Assembly (NCBI RefSeq): GCF_017562075.2
Contig: NC_054082.1
Coordinates: forward strand, 15,659,286 to 15,723,285
DNA from: Anopheles merus
Taxonomy: Eukaryota; Arthropoda; Insecta; Diptera; Culicidae
Reading direction: 5' to 3'
DNA: 64,000 nt
The notes beneath the pieces are model-generated. The model saw only the letters and a list, made by a program, of their open reading frames with translations, had not been told where the DNA came from and made no database searches. Shown in pieces: positions 48,826 through 61,715 of the stretch (position 1 is its first letter; every line of letters starts with the position of its first letter). A program made the position numbers and the translations under genes.

Positions 48826-49056
48826 TTAGCTCAGAATTTGTGTCCCCTGGTGCATGATCTTCGACTGGCTCGTAAAAACCATTTCACACTTTTGGTTGGT
48901 TGGATGAGTTTTGTGTGACATGACAGAACTCTCATGAAAGGTGCTGACGTTGGTGCATCGGCCACTGTACAGCAATTTGTGTAGATAAAAATGAGCAATA
49001 TATAGTTTTGTATTTAGATGGTTAACCCAATTTTGTTCTGGATCGAGAAGTATATT
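48826..49056 (-). CDS. Candidate 3'-terminal coding exon, product unknown
   Basis: On the minus strand a good splice acceptor (pyrimidine-rich ...GGATTTTCAG with a plausible branch site TTTAATT about 15 bases before) opens directly onto 77 codons, including the TAA stop, in phase 0. The inferred protein begins NILLDPEQNWVNHLNTKLY and continues with an amphipathic, His- and Tyr-containing segment and a polar Ser/Thr/His-rich tail. There is no low-complexity run, signal or membrane segment. An in-frame ATG lies 12 bases upstream of the exon edge, so a single-exon 80-residue microprotein is the alternative. AT-rich sequence with AATAAA follows at a distance that fits a 3' UTR. No upstream exon in matching phase was identified. 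I do not recognise the family. Confidence 0.3.
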   Translation of the reverse strand, partial: NILLDPEQNWVNHLNTKLYIAHFYLHKLLYSGRCTNVSTFHESSVMSHKTHPTNQKCEMVFTSQSKIMHQGTQILS

Positions 49057-52000
49057 CTGAAAATCCAATTAAAAGAAATGTTAACCTAAGTTTTGATCTC
49101 ATTTCAAACCTTTTTTCACATTCCAACCATCGTTGCATAAATCCACACGAAGAAAGAAACTTCTGTTACTGTTATTTCAAGTGCAAAAATCGTACAACTC
49201 TTTTCAAAGCTAACCAACGGTTGGACAGCTGCACAGCTGTACTTCAACAAAAAACAGCTCTACTCTGTCATAAAATATGAATGAGCAGTCCTCCCTTACT
49301 GTCTTTTGACTCTGTACTCTCGTGCACGTTTAGCCACACATGGCTTTGATTTACTCTAAATTAAACCACCAACTCTTTGCACCACGATTCGTAGCAATTT
49401 CGCGCAGTTTCGTTTGTTTGACGGACGCAAATCATGGCGCTGCTGCTGCTGCTGCTGCCGCTGTCTCCTGTCATCCTAATTCCCTCCAGCAGCGGCACAG
49501 TCTTTAATGTCTATGGGGCACGTTGAAGAACGAACGGGTTGAAGAATTTTCATCGGCGAAATCTAATACCAGTAGCAGATGAAGCGAGTTTTCTTAATGA
49601 GGAAAAAGCGCATAACGCTCAACAACAAAAAAATTAAAACCTATCCCCCAAACCTGGCGCCATATGTGGGCGCTCGAGTATAATTTAGCATCACCCCAAA
49701 CTCTTCACTGTTCGTGGGTGATGAAAGAGTTTAATTATGCTTATACGACCGCAACACAGAGGACACACGCTTCAGCGTGTGATTCAGTTTTCAAATTTGA
49801 AGCGAGACTGGGATTTAAACAAAAAAGGGAATAAAATCCGTCACATACCGAAATAGAATAGAAAAAGGTCATCACCGTCGGTGGGAATAGGGGTTTCCGG
49901 CTTTATAGGAAACAAAAAGGCTCCAAGAAATGCAATGTTTGATTGAAGAAACGAATCACCGCACGATAAGACAGGCCTCTTTCTCTCTTCATGCCGATCG
50001 GATGCATGCGATTGCAGTTGTGCGGTACGACCCCGGGGCTGCCAGTCCATTCTCATCTGCATAAACTGTGACATTTCATAGTTTTATGCAAATCAAAGCT
50101 CCACCGCAGCACTGCCCGCCGCCCGATCGGCGAGCGATGACGAATGTGTGCACATATTCTCATGCATTGTGTATTTGCATGTCCGAAAGGATTCCGAAAG
50201 GTAAAAGATGCTCGATATGCATCTGCGTACAAATCACCAGTCAGCGGTGATCCTCTGACAGCTCCACGCTCCTTCATTGTGACATTGAAGGGAAATATCT
50301 GATCGCTGATGGCTTGATGGTCTCCACGGAGTGGGGGGATCCGTCGGGTGAGTCCCGCACGAAAAACCTTGAAACGAAAAGGTAATGTTGAACCTCCCTC
50401 ACTTCGATAGGATCTTGCATATGCACTGAGCAATATCGAAAGGGATGTCTTGTGTGGTGTGGTGTGGCAGAAAGATTTATACCACCTTCCCCCCTTTGTG
50501 AATTTTCGGGCTTGACCTCGGTCCAGGCGGATGGGAATTGCTGCACCAGTAACTACGCACCCCAAAGGCGCACGTGAAAATTGCAAGCCTACATCGCCTC
50601 CTCCCCCTCCGAGCAGGTAACAGCTCAATAGCTGGTGTTTAAACAAACATTAAGAGCGTTTTGCGGGGTTCTTTTTTTAGGGGTTTAGAGACTTCATGAT
50701 CGCATCTGCTTGATAGTCGCCCATCGCCCGTAAGCTTTGCAAAGCCGCCCTGCGACCAATGCCGAAATTCCGAGCTGTGGGAAAGCGCGTTTGCGGTACG
50801 CACCCGATTGGAATGGCGCCTGCACGCCTTCCACACAAATAAAAGCGCAAAGGTGCGGTCCGCATCATCTACTATCGCTAAGCAACGGCTGAGGAGAACC
50901 CCCGAACAGTGTACAATTGTGTGCGCACACCGTTTGGATTGGAACTTCAATTAAGTGCGTTTGCAAAAACCAGCTGGGCGTTGGTGAAATCCGAGCCCCG
51001 AAGGCTTCCACTGCGCCGAATATCCTGCCAGTGGTGGTCGTCGTCGTCGTCCCGGGGTTGTGGGGGTTGTCCATGAATGAATTATGTTGCGTTTGTGGCG
51101 CGTCTGTGCTGACTGTGAGAAATGACTGTTTGCCGAGAAGCGCACCATGGCCATGGCAGCGTGCGTGAAGGCCGGTGTGTAAGCAGGCGCAGGCCATTCC
51201 GTGTGGGATGAGACACTGATCGTGTTCGTCCTGTGAGCGCGATACTGGCGGGCATACCCTCTGAGGTTGCAGCAAAGATTCGAGCGAGCGAGCGAGCGAA
51301 ACATTATTTATTACCTTTATTGATTCTTATGTTCATTTAACTTTATCATTTCAATTTTGATCACTGTACGAGGGGCTGGGGATTATTTCTTTTATTCGCT
51401 TTACTCGCCCCCCCCCCCCCCCCCCCCAGAAACATGGCAGTGCTGCTTTGGGCAGAGTGGTGGGCTTTGAGGGGTACCACTCCTTTCCCATTTCCAATCG
51501 CACTTGGGGTCAAAATAGAGTGCTCAGGCGCTGGGCCAAACCGCTGCATCTTGCCGTCTTCTTCCATAGTGCGTGTCTTTCGATTGGCGGTGTCTCGTCA
51601 GGCGAGAAGGTAACGCAATACCGACACGCACACACTCACGCAAAAGACAATCATTAATGTACCGAGATCGGACATGTCTGGCTGGATGGAATGTGTATGC
51701 ATGTGTAGTACGCCGGGCTAGGGGCCTGAATAATGCATTCCCGCGATCGCTTTGATGTCGGTGCGCGGTCGCTCTTGGTTCTAGCGCGAGCTAACAATTA
51801 ATTTATCACGGCCAAGCTAATTACACACGCTTGCTGTACCTTTGCTTGCCGGTGGTGACGTGTAGTCTCGCGGTGCAGATAATATGAAGATGTGACTTTT
51901 TATCGCATGCTGCCAGACCGCCACGCGCTGTCCGTTCATTCCGTCAGAGGAGGCAGAAGATAATCGAAAACCGACGTTTGCCGCCCGCTGCAGCATTGGT

Positions 52001-52339
52001 TCGTCTTTCGCGCCGTGTCTATTTATGCAAGCAGACCCCATTTGATGGCTTCCAGGGGGGGGGGGAATGGGACAACATTCCTTCCACCAAAGAACACGCC
52101 AGCAGACGGGGGCAGCAGACTATTTTTGATTGCGTCCACAGGAGAGGACATAATTGAAACGTCATCAGAAGCATTCACATTAATTAATGATGGTAAGCTG
52201 ATAAATTATAAATCGCACAATAATGGATTCAAGCGATACGGGGAACAGTGAAATGGCTGATGGGAGGGGCGGTTGATGTGTTGTGCAAATTGTAGCTAAT
52301 GAATAGGGCTTGTTTGTGATTATAGCGTAGTGCTGAGAG
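49057..52339. other. Unique non-coding DNA
   Basis: A minus frame at 49,841-50,074 ends at a good donor-like GTATGT, but its phase does not fit the candidate exon at 48.8 kb. A 197-codon minus frame at 50,053-50,646 has no recognised motif. CTG repeats lie at 49,440-49,457 and a C tract at 51,408-51,427. Confidence 0.55.
51408..51427. repeat. Poly-C tract of 20
   Basis: Twenty C in a row on the plus strand (poly-G on the minus). It can form i-motif or G-quadruplex structures, and its length is unreliable in assemblies. Confidence 0.95.
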
Positions 52340-52540
52340 AGGAGCGAAGAGGTATTTAATTCTTCGGCTGTGAAGACCGAACAGAGACGACGCTGCGATT
52401 AATCATTAGCCAACTAGCTTTATGAACTCTTGTACTACAACAACTTCAGCATTCGTGGAACAACAGTCAGTCAAAAACGAGCGATACGTTGAGAGCATAT
52501 ATACATCCGGTCAGATTCATTTCCGCTCAAACGGCCAGCA
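52340..52540 (+). promoter_or_regulatory. Promoter-like segment
   Basis: The block contains GAGAG words, TATTTAA near 52,352, an arthropod initiator-like AGTCAGTC near 52,465-52,472, and TATATA at 52,498-52,503 followed at about 30 bases by GCTCAAAC. The distances are only partly right for any one start site. It is followed on the plus strand by a G-poor stretch typical of insect 5' UTRs. Transcription is inferred only. Confidence 0.25.
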
Positions 52541-52760
52541 ATTTCCAATTCCACCCCGAATCGAATAACACCATCAACCTAACTTCAATCAATTCAACCA
52601 CGCGTGCTAACACTAACACGGTTGTCGCTCAAACAAAAAAAAACTAGCATCAATTCCAACTCAAATCGCCCCAAATTCAAAGAAACATTCCAACAGTTGC
52701 GATAGTACACCACGAGCAGCATTGTACAGAAGAAAGAAAAAAAACACCATATGAACCGCC
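52541..52760 (+). other. G-poor A/C-rich stretch, 5' UTR-like
   Basis: Two successive 60-base rows here contain only five G each on the plus strand, in an unstructured CAA/AAC/TTC-rich style common in dipteran leaders. The first ATG after it opens a frame of only 23 codons, beginning with a Leu-rich run (MNRLLLLINHM). A later ATG opens 38 codons. A non-coding RNA or a leader exon with a downstream splice are both possible. Confidence 0.25.
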
Positions 52761-53380
52761 TTCTGCTACTAATAAATCACATGACCGAGCTATTTCACAG
52801 CCACGTCCCAAAAATATCGTAAAAATAAACCATTTTTTTCCAAAATATAACACCCAGACACAACGGTGACCACAATCACACCATGACAGAGAGACCCCAT
52901 CATAACCGTTGCCCACGCTATGATTCTTTTATAAAAAAAAGTCATCAACCAGGTCTCGGGGTTGGTGTGAATGAATCTGCCTTTTTTTACGCGAGATAGC
53001 GGCAGCAGCCCTCTTCCCTCTGGTTGAATGTGGTTCGAAGAGCCGATTGCATTTGAAGTCTTTGTTTGAGAAGGAATGTTTCCGCTACACTTTCCACGAA
53101 AATGAATAAAAAAAACGACAAGGGAAATCTACCGGCATCTGATTCCGACACACACACACATCAGGGAGGAGGGAAGGGATGGACCACATTCGGTTTCACA
53201 CACACACATACAAACACACACACACCGGAGCTGCCGCTTTTTTCATCACCCTGTCAGCGGTTGGAAAAAGCAACAAAACGGAAAACATGTGCTCGGCAGC
53301 GGTTTAACATGTCATAAATAATTAGTCCTTAATTTGTTGATATCTTTCTACCGCGCCGATCTATTCGCACCAATTGTCAC

Positions 53381-53430
53381 GTGGAGGAGGTGGAGGAGGA
53401 GAAGGAGGAGGCGGTAGGGTGGAAGGAAGG
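53381..53430 (+). repeat. GGA-rich G-quadruplex-prone tract
   Basis: Repeated GGA, GGT and GGC triplets give many closely spaced GG pairs on the plus strand. Confidence 0.7.
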
Positions 53431-54532
53431 TTCTATCTTTCATCATATCCACACATTCGCCGGGCCCGGGCTGGCTTGAAATGGTTTGTGGCGGTTGTGG
53501 AAATTCCTTTTCATTAACGTGACTTAAAGCGCGCGCGCAGATTAGGTGACGATGTGGGGCAATGCCGGTGTCTTTCCCCTCCATGATGTGTCAAGATGTG
53601 CCATGTGGAGCATGCAGGCCGTAGGGGTGGTGTGTGTGCAGTGTAGCTTTTAAGAAATTGGCCGATTTCAACGCTGCCGTCTTTAGTGTCGGTTTCGCGC
53701 TTCTTCAATTAATCTGATTTCGGATGCCGTCAGTCTGCGCCGGCGACGCAAACGTCGGTTGACATGTCGACTGTCGGGGATAGTGTATGTGTAATATGGG
53801 TGACAACTTAATTTCGTACAACTCCCTGACGTACGGCTCACGTTTAGGGAGGAAGAGATTGCTTCTTTGTAGCATGTTTTGTAGCTTGCTTTTTCGTATT
53901 CCATCCGGAAGTTCAGTTGTTTAAATTGTAATAATCGAAAGTAATGGAAAGAGTTGGTTTCGAAATACATCAACATTTAGACACTCTATTTCAACGATTT
54001 ATGAACAACCGGTCGCCACCGAGCGCTATCGAATTTCCCTTTGCAGCACCCCCTTGGAAAAATTAATACCTTTTTTGACATCCTGTCAAAGCAAAGCATT
54101 GCCCAATAATCCCACCACTGTCAGTTGGTGGCTGAATGATTTTTCCATCCCTACCGTTATCTACGGCTAACAGGCGCACACCGCTCCCGGTGGTCCGTAA
54201 ACGGCCATCCAGACATTAGGCGAAACATTGGGATCATAATAATTTCCATCCGGTTGCGTCGGTTAATCGGGAGTGAATTTTCTTTACCCCGTCGACCTCC
54301 AACATTTCCGTCACAAATCCGTCGATCACCGGAGATCCTACCCAGGAAGGAGGCAGCACGACGGAAGAAGGAACTCAAACTCTTCCTGGCACCGACAACT
54401 GCCACAACCGCTTGTCAACACTTCCGACATGACGATTGCGTCGGTTTGGGTGTTGTGAGAAAATTGGTGGAAAGTTCGCCTCCACCGTCGATGAAAAGTG
54501 ATATTTTACCTTTCCCACCCCGAGGGGCTCCT

Positions 54533-54559
54533 CACACACACACACACGCACACACACAG
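54533..54559. repeat. CA microsatellite with one interruption
   Basis: CA array broken once by CG near its middle. Confidence 0.92.
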
Positions 54560-55472
54560 AAACGGAAACAATCCGTTCCGTTTGCGCTCGCCAAGTATCG
54601 TTTAACTCCATCGCCCATTGTGTGCTTTACGGGGCTTCGATGGTTTCGGGTAACATAGGCCACATAAATTCTTATTATGGTGACAGTGGTTGAAGTATCA
54701 AATTGTTTATTTCCTCTTTATTACCCTTCAGCTAAGGAAAAACTGTAACGAAAAAAAAACCCTTTTTCCTCGATTTTGTTTTCCTTTTCCACTCCACCGA
54801 CACGCACACTCACACATGTGTTTAAAGTAAAGAAAAATTATTTCCTTATGTTGTGGTTGCCGATGGTTGCGGCACTCGAAAAAAATGTGGAGTGGAAAAA
54901 AGGAACAAAAAAACACACACGCCCCACCCGCAAGGAGCGTTTTGGAAACGATTTTGTTCGCTTCTTAAAAAATAAACACATAAATCATAACACGCACTGG
55001 GGGCATCGAATAGATAGATCGTACCGGAGGCGAAGGCAGCAGCATAGCGCAAGGAAGCTACTGGAACGATTTTCCTTCACCGCAACCAAACACACTCGCA
55101 CACATTAATACGCGTTCCTCTTGCAGGTTAATATGTGACATTTTCCGGAACCCACAGCAGAGCAACAACCAGGCGCCAGTTGCTTCCTGCGGGGCAAAGA
55201 AAGGCGAACACAGGACACGGCTGCCCCGCCAGTTATTTATGACTTCTGAAAGGGTTTTCCGACCAGTGCTTAAGCTGTGATTTTTCTTCCACACCATTCC
55301 AAGTCGGCCAGGCCTGTCCGCACGACTTACCCCCTGTTTTGCTTCACCCCGCCGAACGAAACTTTGATGTGGGTTGAAGGTGACTTATGCGTTCCGGCGG
55401 AGCAAGCAAAACCCAACGAACACATCATAATTATCCTTCACCCGCGCTCTAATGCACTCTTTCTCTTTCTCG

Positions 55473-55478
<6 letters not shown>

Positions 55479-55508
<30 letters not shown>
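55479..55508. repeat. (TC)15 microsatellite
   Basis: Uninterrupted TC array preceded by imperfect CT-rich sequence. Confidence 0.95.
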
Positions 55509-55511
<3 letters not shown>

Positions 55512-58500
55512 CATAAGGCATATGAATTCATTAAAAACAAATTAAAAGTATCATTTTTCATGCAATTTGTTTTTGGCTTTTGTGTCACGATCGCTGCGCC
55601 GCATCGTTCGGCCGCGGCAATGGCAGTGCGATGGCAAGCGGTGGTAGTTTGATTTATCTGTGCGCCTCGGTACGCGCCTAGTTCAGCATCGGCCTGCCGG
55701 GAGTGCAGGAGAGCAAACTGTTCAGTGCGCACTTTGAAGCATACATCACCCGAAAAACGTATGACAAGCGCGCGCACGCTGGGGGAAAGCGCAAAGAAGA
55801 GGTTTGAGTAATTATTTCGCAAGCGTTATTAATTTATTGTTTCCGTTTCGGCAACGTGTGTGTGGCAGCACCGGGTGCATAAATGCCTTGAATTGGGGTC
55901 TGTCGTTTTTTCTTTGCTATTTTGTGCCCAAACTCCACCTCAATCGATGGCGTGCGAGCGATGATGCCGACGACGACGCGCTGAAGGTAATTAGGTTCGG
56001 TTGGAGTGGTGCATAAATTTTACATCAAACAGCCGCCGTTCCAGGGAGTGCGCGCCCGGACAGGTAGTAAATTGTGTGCAACCTCTGGCAACTTTGGAAT
56101 CAAATTACGTCCAATTACCTGTATGCACCAGGATCCATTCCCGCTTCGGGGCCGGCTGTGAGTGGTTTCATATTTTCGGCACAAACTTCGTTAGTACACT
56201 GGCCGTGCAGTGCGTAGTGTAAAAAGCATCTTTCACCCTTCGAATCGCCTAGAGGGCGCGCACACACAATATTGAATGCTATTACCCTATCCCGCTGCAC
56301 ATGTGTCTCCTTTTTTGAAGCCTTCCCTGCACTGTTCACGCTTTTCACAATCCAATGTGCGTTTGACCTCAATTATTGAGGGCCCGAAAAACAATTGATA
56401 CGTGCCGAGTGCTCGGTCGTGCCAGCAGGAATGGCCGCATCGGAAACTTAAATGTCATCGACACACGCACACAAACACCCAAAACGCAATGAAATATGGC
56501 GCCCAGTAACGAAACTGTGACCTACGGGTAATACTTTTTTGCCCCAAAACCCCCTGGCACACCTCTTTCTTCACCACGCGGGCGGTTTTGAAAAGAGAAA
56601 GAAGAAATGATAAATGTAAAGGTGGGAGAAATGGGAAAGACCCTACAGACGAAATCTTCCTGGACGACGTACGTACGCGCAAAACGTATGAAACAATGCA
56701 AACTCCCGATAGGCATGGCCCAAAAATGCCGCCCGTTTTTGCGCCGTTTCTTCACTTTGTACGGGCAGCGGAAGGGGGAAGCGGGTAGCTTGTAATGAAT
56801 TGAAAATTTCCCATCCCCCGGGGCCTCCGAAATGCAGCGGGGGAATGGATTTTTGGGGGCGAAATGGTTTTGCGCAAAACCACTCCGGAGACAGCTCTTT
56901 CATTTCTCTGGCAAAAGCCAAAGAGGCCTTAAGGTCGTAAAAACAAAAGCCAAAAAAAACGAACCATCCTGTGGAAGGATTTTGATTGAGCTTTGCTTGG
57001 TCAAATTTTAACCTTACACCAACTGCTTCGAATTCATGTTATCGTCTTTATGGCAAAACGGGTTGTAAAGCTTACGCTTTGCAACAGGGCGAGAGCATAT
57101 ATCTATCGCGCCAGATCACCGAAGATCACCGAACCGCACAGCAAAGAGCGCGCGCAAGATCGAGCGGTAAACCTTTGCCGCGGGACGGAATACCGGGCCC
57201 AATGTAACGAAGCCGATTTTCTTTGTACAGTTTGCAGGGTTTTTTTTTAAGTTCGTTTTGTTTATCGCCCCGAGATTCCATTCTTCGTGCTTATATCTCT
57301 ATTAGGCCGCAGCCAGCGCGGCCCATTGCGGCATCACCCATCATTCGTGATCGTAAGGCGGCGCGTGATAATCGTCCCCGATCGGCCTGGGCTCGGAGCA
57401 GGGCGAACGGAAGGCCGGTCGGGGAGAGACTGTGTACCAGGCCAACATTATTTATCATTATTATCGCGCCCGCGCGTCTCACATTGTTATTACACATCGG
57501 GAGAGTAATTTTTCTACTTCGCCCAGGATGATCGCGCTTATCTGGGGTGTTCGTCGCTAGGCTCGAGATTGCCGATGGCGATCATGCGCCACATACATGG
57601 TTGACCACCAGTGGGGCTTGTGATGCTGCCCTTATCTGCCCGCACCAGGGGCGTGCCATTGGAATCGGTCTGGTGAGGATTCGAGGCAACTCTTCTCATC
57701 AAACATACGCCCAGGTGAAGGCCAGGTAAGGGTCTCCCTCCTACATCGCTTGATCGCTTGTCCATATAGCTGATGAAAAAAAAAAAAAACGAAACTAAAT
57801 CAAGACGGTTAAATGCTAACCAAACGTTAAACACTCTCCACTTTCGAGGAAAGTAGCTCCGAAAGCCCTCAAGGGAGGCAGCGTTTAGCAGTACTGTGCC
57901 GGTTAATTTCGAAATACTTCCGCCATTCTTCGCATGCTCAAAATGCTTCCCCGTACAAGCAGCCGGCCCCTTCTCCTACGACGTCCTGCATTCCGTGTCG
58001 CAAACTGGAGCTTTAGCCCTCCAGAGAGAAAAATAAAACGAAAGTGCACAAAACACGCTCCCAACAGTCGGGAAAGGGTTAGGGAGCAGGGCACTCTTTT
58101 TACAAGGAGCAAGTAATAACTCGACGCGCCGACACGCCGGCCGGGGCCCCGTGGCAGGAATACATGTACTGGGTGAGAAGAAACAAGCAACATCAACAGC
58201 AAAAAAAACGAACATCAGGCTGCATGGGAGCGCAACAAACCCCACCCCGAAGGCAGCAGCAGCGGCAGCGAATGGAGCAATTACCGGCCAAGTCTCGCGA
58301 ACACAGCTCCTTCACCGTACTGCCGAGCAAAAAAAAAAAAAAAACAAAAGGTTCGGAAACAAACGCGTCGGAAATTCTTCATCTCAACAAAACAACCCCT
58401 CCAAGGACGGAGAAAGACGGCGAGCAGAGAATGGAAAGGGGAAAAAAGTGCACAAACCCTTCTTCTGAAGTGCTTGCGGGCGTCGCTCGAGATGCATCTG

Positions 58501-61500
58501 GAGAAGGCATAGGCCGCTGCATAGCACGTTCGAGGAGCAGGCTGTGTCCCCCTACCGCCAATTGGCAAGCCACCCAGTTGGCGGTGTTGGCCACTGCACC
58601 ACCTACCTACCTGGCGCGATGCTTAATTCGAGGCGCGATAAGACAACATCTCTTATCCGGCACATTTTTCAGTGCCGCATGCGTGCAAGGGATGTGGAAG
58701 GCAGGTTTGCGGCTGCTAGGCGTGAACGGGCAGAACGTGTACGACGAGAAGTAAGCACGGCAAATCGTACAAATGGGGCAGCAGCGCGTTGGTGCAGCGC
58801 GAGCTAAATAATGAGCCCGCACGATAATGACTTAATCTAGTTGACCACTGCTTTGCAGCTACTTACAAGGTTGAAAATAAGATTATTGCTTGTTATCTGC
58901 TCCGCCGCTACACCGACCCGCCGCCACGTTCTGGGGTAATCCGGCCCAAGCCACTGGCCCAAGCAAATGGCGAGCGGTTGTAAGTAAGCCTCTCGGGCGC
59001 AAGATCATCACACAGAACGCTACTGGTGAAAAATTGGTGCCCGTGAAGGGTGTATGTATGAAGGGTGTTTGTAGACAGTGCGCAGGAGAGGTGTGATCGA
59101 TGGTTGCGTATCGTCATCACTCATGCCCATGTACGGTGGCACCGGTATGGACACTTTGCCGCACACTGACGACGGAGTGTGCCCACCAGTCTCTCATCGT
59201 CGCGTACTTGCCGCGGCCTGTTGGTGGGTCTCCACCGTCTCCACTCCAATACTCCCTAGGCCAGTAATTATGCCATCGAGCCGGATTGTGATTCAGCATG
59301 TTTAATAGGATTGCGCTTTTTTGTAGTGTCGCAACTCCTTTTTGCTTGACAGGCGCATAGGCCCGTAACAATCGCCTGCCTACGGGGTTGAGTGCGATGA
59401 CGAAAACATTGTGAATTATTATTGACAAATGAGTGAACGCCGAAAGCGATTGTAGCTCCGTGTTCTAAGGAAACAAGGCATTTGCTGGCGTGAAGAAGCT
59501 TCAAGGATGTGAGGGCGGTCTTTCTGAAATAAAATGGACAAGAAAACAGGTTTATTCGTATTTGTCAATAGTAGTACTTTTAGAGGAAATAAATCAAACA
59601 TGAGTGTTTCCTCACACCGGCCTCAGAACCGGTCAAAAACACTTCCTATCCTTCACTGTCTACACGGAGCTCTCACAGTGCCCAAGTTAGAGTTCCCAGT
59701 GCCGCAACCGAGTAGATAAGCACCGGATTACTCACGCTAATGTTTCGTTGCCTTCGACGGAGGCAGCTTCGGCGAAACATCTGTTCCACTTCATTTTGCC
59801 CGCTGGCCGTTTGTAGTCAATGCATAATTCAGCGACCCAAAAAAGCCACTTTCGCAACAACCATCCCCGTTTTCCCGGCGGTCGACCATCCCTCCACGCT
59901 GTCGGGCGGCGACGACGACGGATGCGAACCGTTGCCATTTTAGAATGAAACATTCAAAAGCATAAGCCGTTGATGATGTCGTGAAGGCGCCGTCCGAGGT
60001 CCCCAAGAAACGGGAACGCTACTCCACCCCTCTACGCCCGCGAATGTATTTTATTTCGGTTGTACAGGCACGAGTTTTGGGAACTATTTCGGACCACCCT
60101 TCCGTACACTACATCCCGAACATAGTTCGAAGAATCCTTTCCCCGTTGCGAAAGACGATTAAGTGGAAAGTGGCGCTTGGGAAGAAAGTGTTAATTCTCT
60201 AATGCTTAATCCATCTTCCTTGTATATTGTTTGGTAGGCCGCTCCGGCACCCCCTCACAGACACATGCCATCGGTTTCGGGTACGGTGCCAACAGGATTT
60301 CTCGCAATCCTCGTGCGCCGCAGAAGGTTCCGGGAATGCTCGATGCGAGCCGGGAATGGCATGCCCGAAATATCCTCCCTCCAAACGCCCAAAACTGTAC
60401 GGATTTACAATACTGCTTTGTGTCCGACCGGGCTGTGTCCGGACGAAGCCTTCAAACCCACTTCCAATTTCATCCTAGCGAAGGCGAGGCGAGAACATTG
60501 AATGGTTGAAATGTGCGGCTAAACCTTTCCATCCGAAATCGGCCACGAGCTGTCTAGCGTGCTTCGAGCAAATGCTTTCAAACTTGGCATTCATCGTTTC
60601 GTGGAAAGCTTTCCCCCGGTTCCATCTCCTGCTCCAACCTCCATCGCAACCCCATGCTGGAGGGGGGGAAAACTGTTGGTCCTGGGCAAATACTTGAGAG
60701 CAAACCCATTTGGCCAAATCCTTCCAAGCCGTCCGCTGACCGGGCACACAGCCCGAGCTTCTATCCCGTTAAATATTCAAAGTTTTCGCCGTAAAAACTA
60801 ACGACTGCCGGGCTTGTTTGTACGTCTGTTAAGATCTGTTCCGAAGTAAAACCAAACACACTCGGCCCGCAACCTTTTCGCCTCAACCCGCCTCCACTGG
60901 CTTGCGTGAAGCCTTCGACAATAGTGCTAACGTTTCTGTATGTTCGCAGGGTCTTTCCCACTCCACCAAAGAAACGGAGATGGAGAGTCGTGTGCGCTTG
61001 ATGCGATGTTTGGAAACTGCTGATGTCTTAAAATTTGAGCATTTGCGGCTGTGGAAAGAAGCTGTTTGGGGGTTTGAAAAATAACTGCAATACCGTACGA
61101 ATGGGATTTGTTTTCGAGCAACCACATGCACATGCAGTTCTGCATCATAGATGCACTTATTTGTTGGGTTGGAAGCGTTGGGAAATTTAATTAAGCTCCG
61201 GCAATTAGAAGGCGGCGCCGGGTGGAGTGGAGTGCTGCCGGATTTATTTCAATTTGTGTCGAGTGCTTTTTACTCTCTCTCTCTCTATCCACCAAGAAAT
61301 GATTGTGATCTTCCGAAAGTTAGCTGTAAGGCTGCAAGAAGATTTGAATGGAAGATTATAAATATATATGTGTGTACCATACGCAGAGAAAAGACCCTGT
61401 TGAATAGTGAGTTAGATTTTTTTCTTAAATCTATATAGATTCATACATTATTTGATGGTTTGAAATGCCAAAACTGGGCTAGCGGATGAGAAACACGGAA

Positions 61501-61715
61501 ATGCAGATTAAAAGCACCATGAGTGGCACTGCAAATGAATTTCAGTTTCAGCTGAGTTGCGGTCATGCAGGACGGTGAGGTCGTACTAATAGCATTTCTA
61601 AGACGTACTGTCGTACTGAAGAACCACACTCTAGTGCAAATTTCAGTGAGTGGCTCTGCTCAACCCGCTTGTCCACATGGACAGAGGAAGTGTACAAAGC
61701 TCACTCGGTGTGTAC

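Larger units (their letters stand above)
52761..61715. other. Unique non-coding DNA
   Basis: No supported gene. CA arrays occur at 53,149-53,160, 53,197-53,224 and 54,533-54,559, and a TC array at 55,479-55,508. A GGA/GGT-rich tract at 53,381-53,430 could form a two-tier G-quadruplex. A runs lie at 57,777-57,790 and 58,329-58,344. A 196-codon plus frame at 58,164-58,754 is rich in Gln, Lys and Arg from A-rich sequence and shows no domain. Confidence 0.6.

Noticed and set aside
49361..49474. 37-codon ATG frame with Ser run and several Cys
   Set aside because: The Ser run is the CTG repeat read backwards; it is too short to support.
49841..50074. Minus frame ending at a GTATGT donor
   Set aside because: Its phase is incompatible with the candidate exon at 48.8-49.1 kb and no acceptor pair could be fixed.
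50053..50646. 197-codon minus frame
   Set aside because: A random frame of this length is expected about once in a window of this size and composition, and it has no motif or splice support.
58329..58344. A16 as the tail of a processed pseudogene
   Set aside because: No gene-like sequence precedes it and no target duplication was found.
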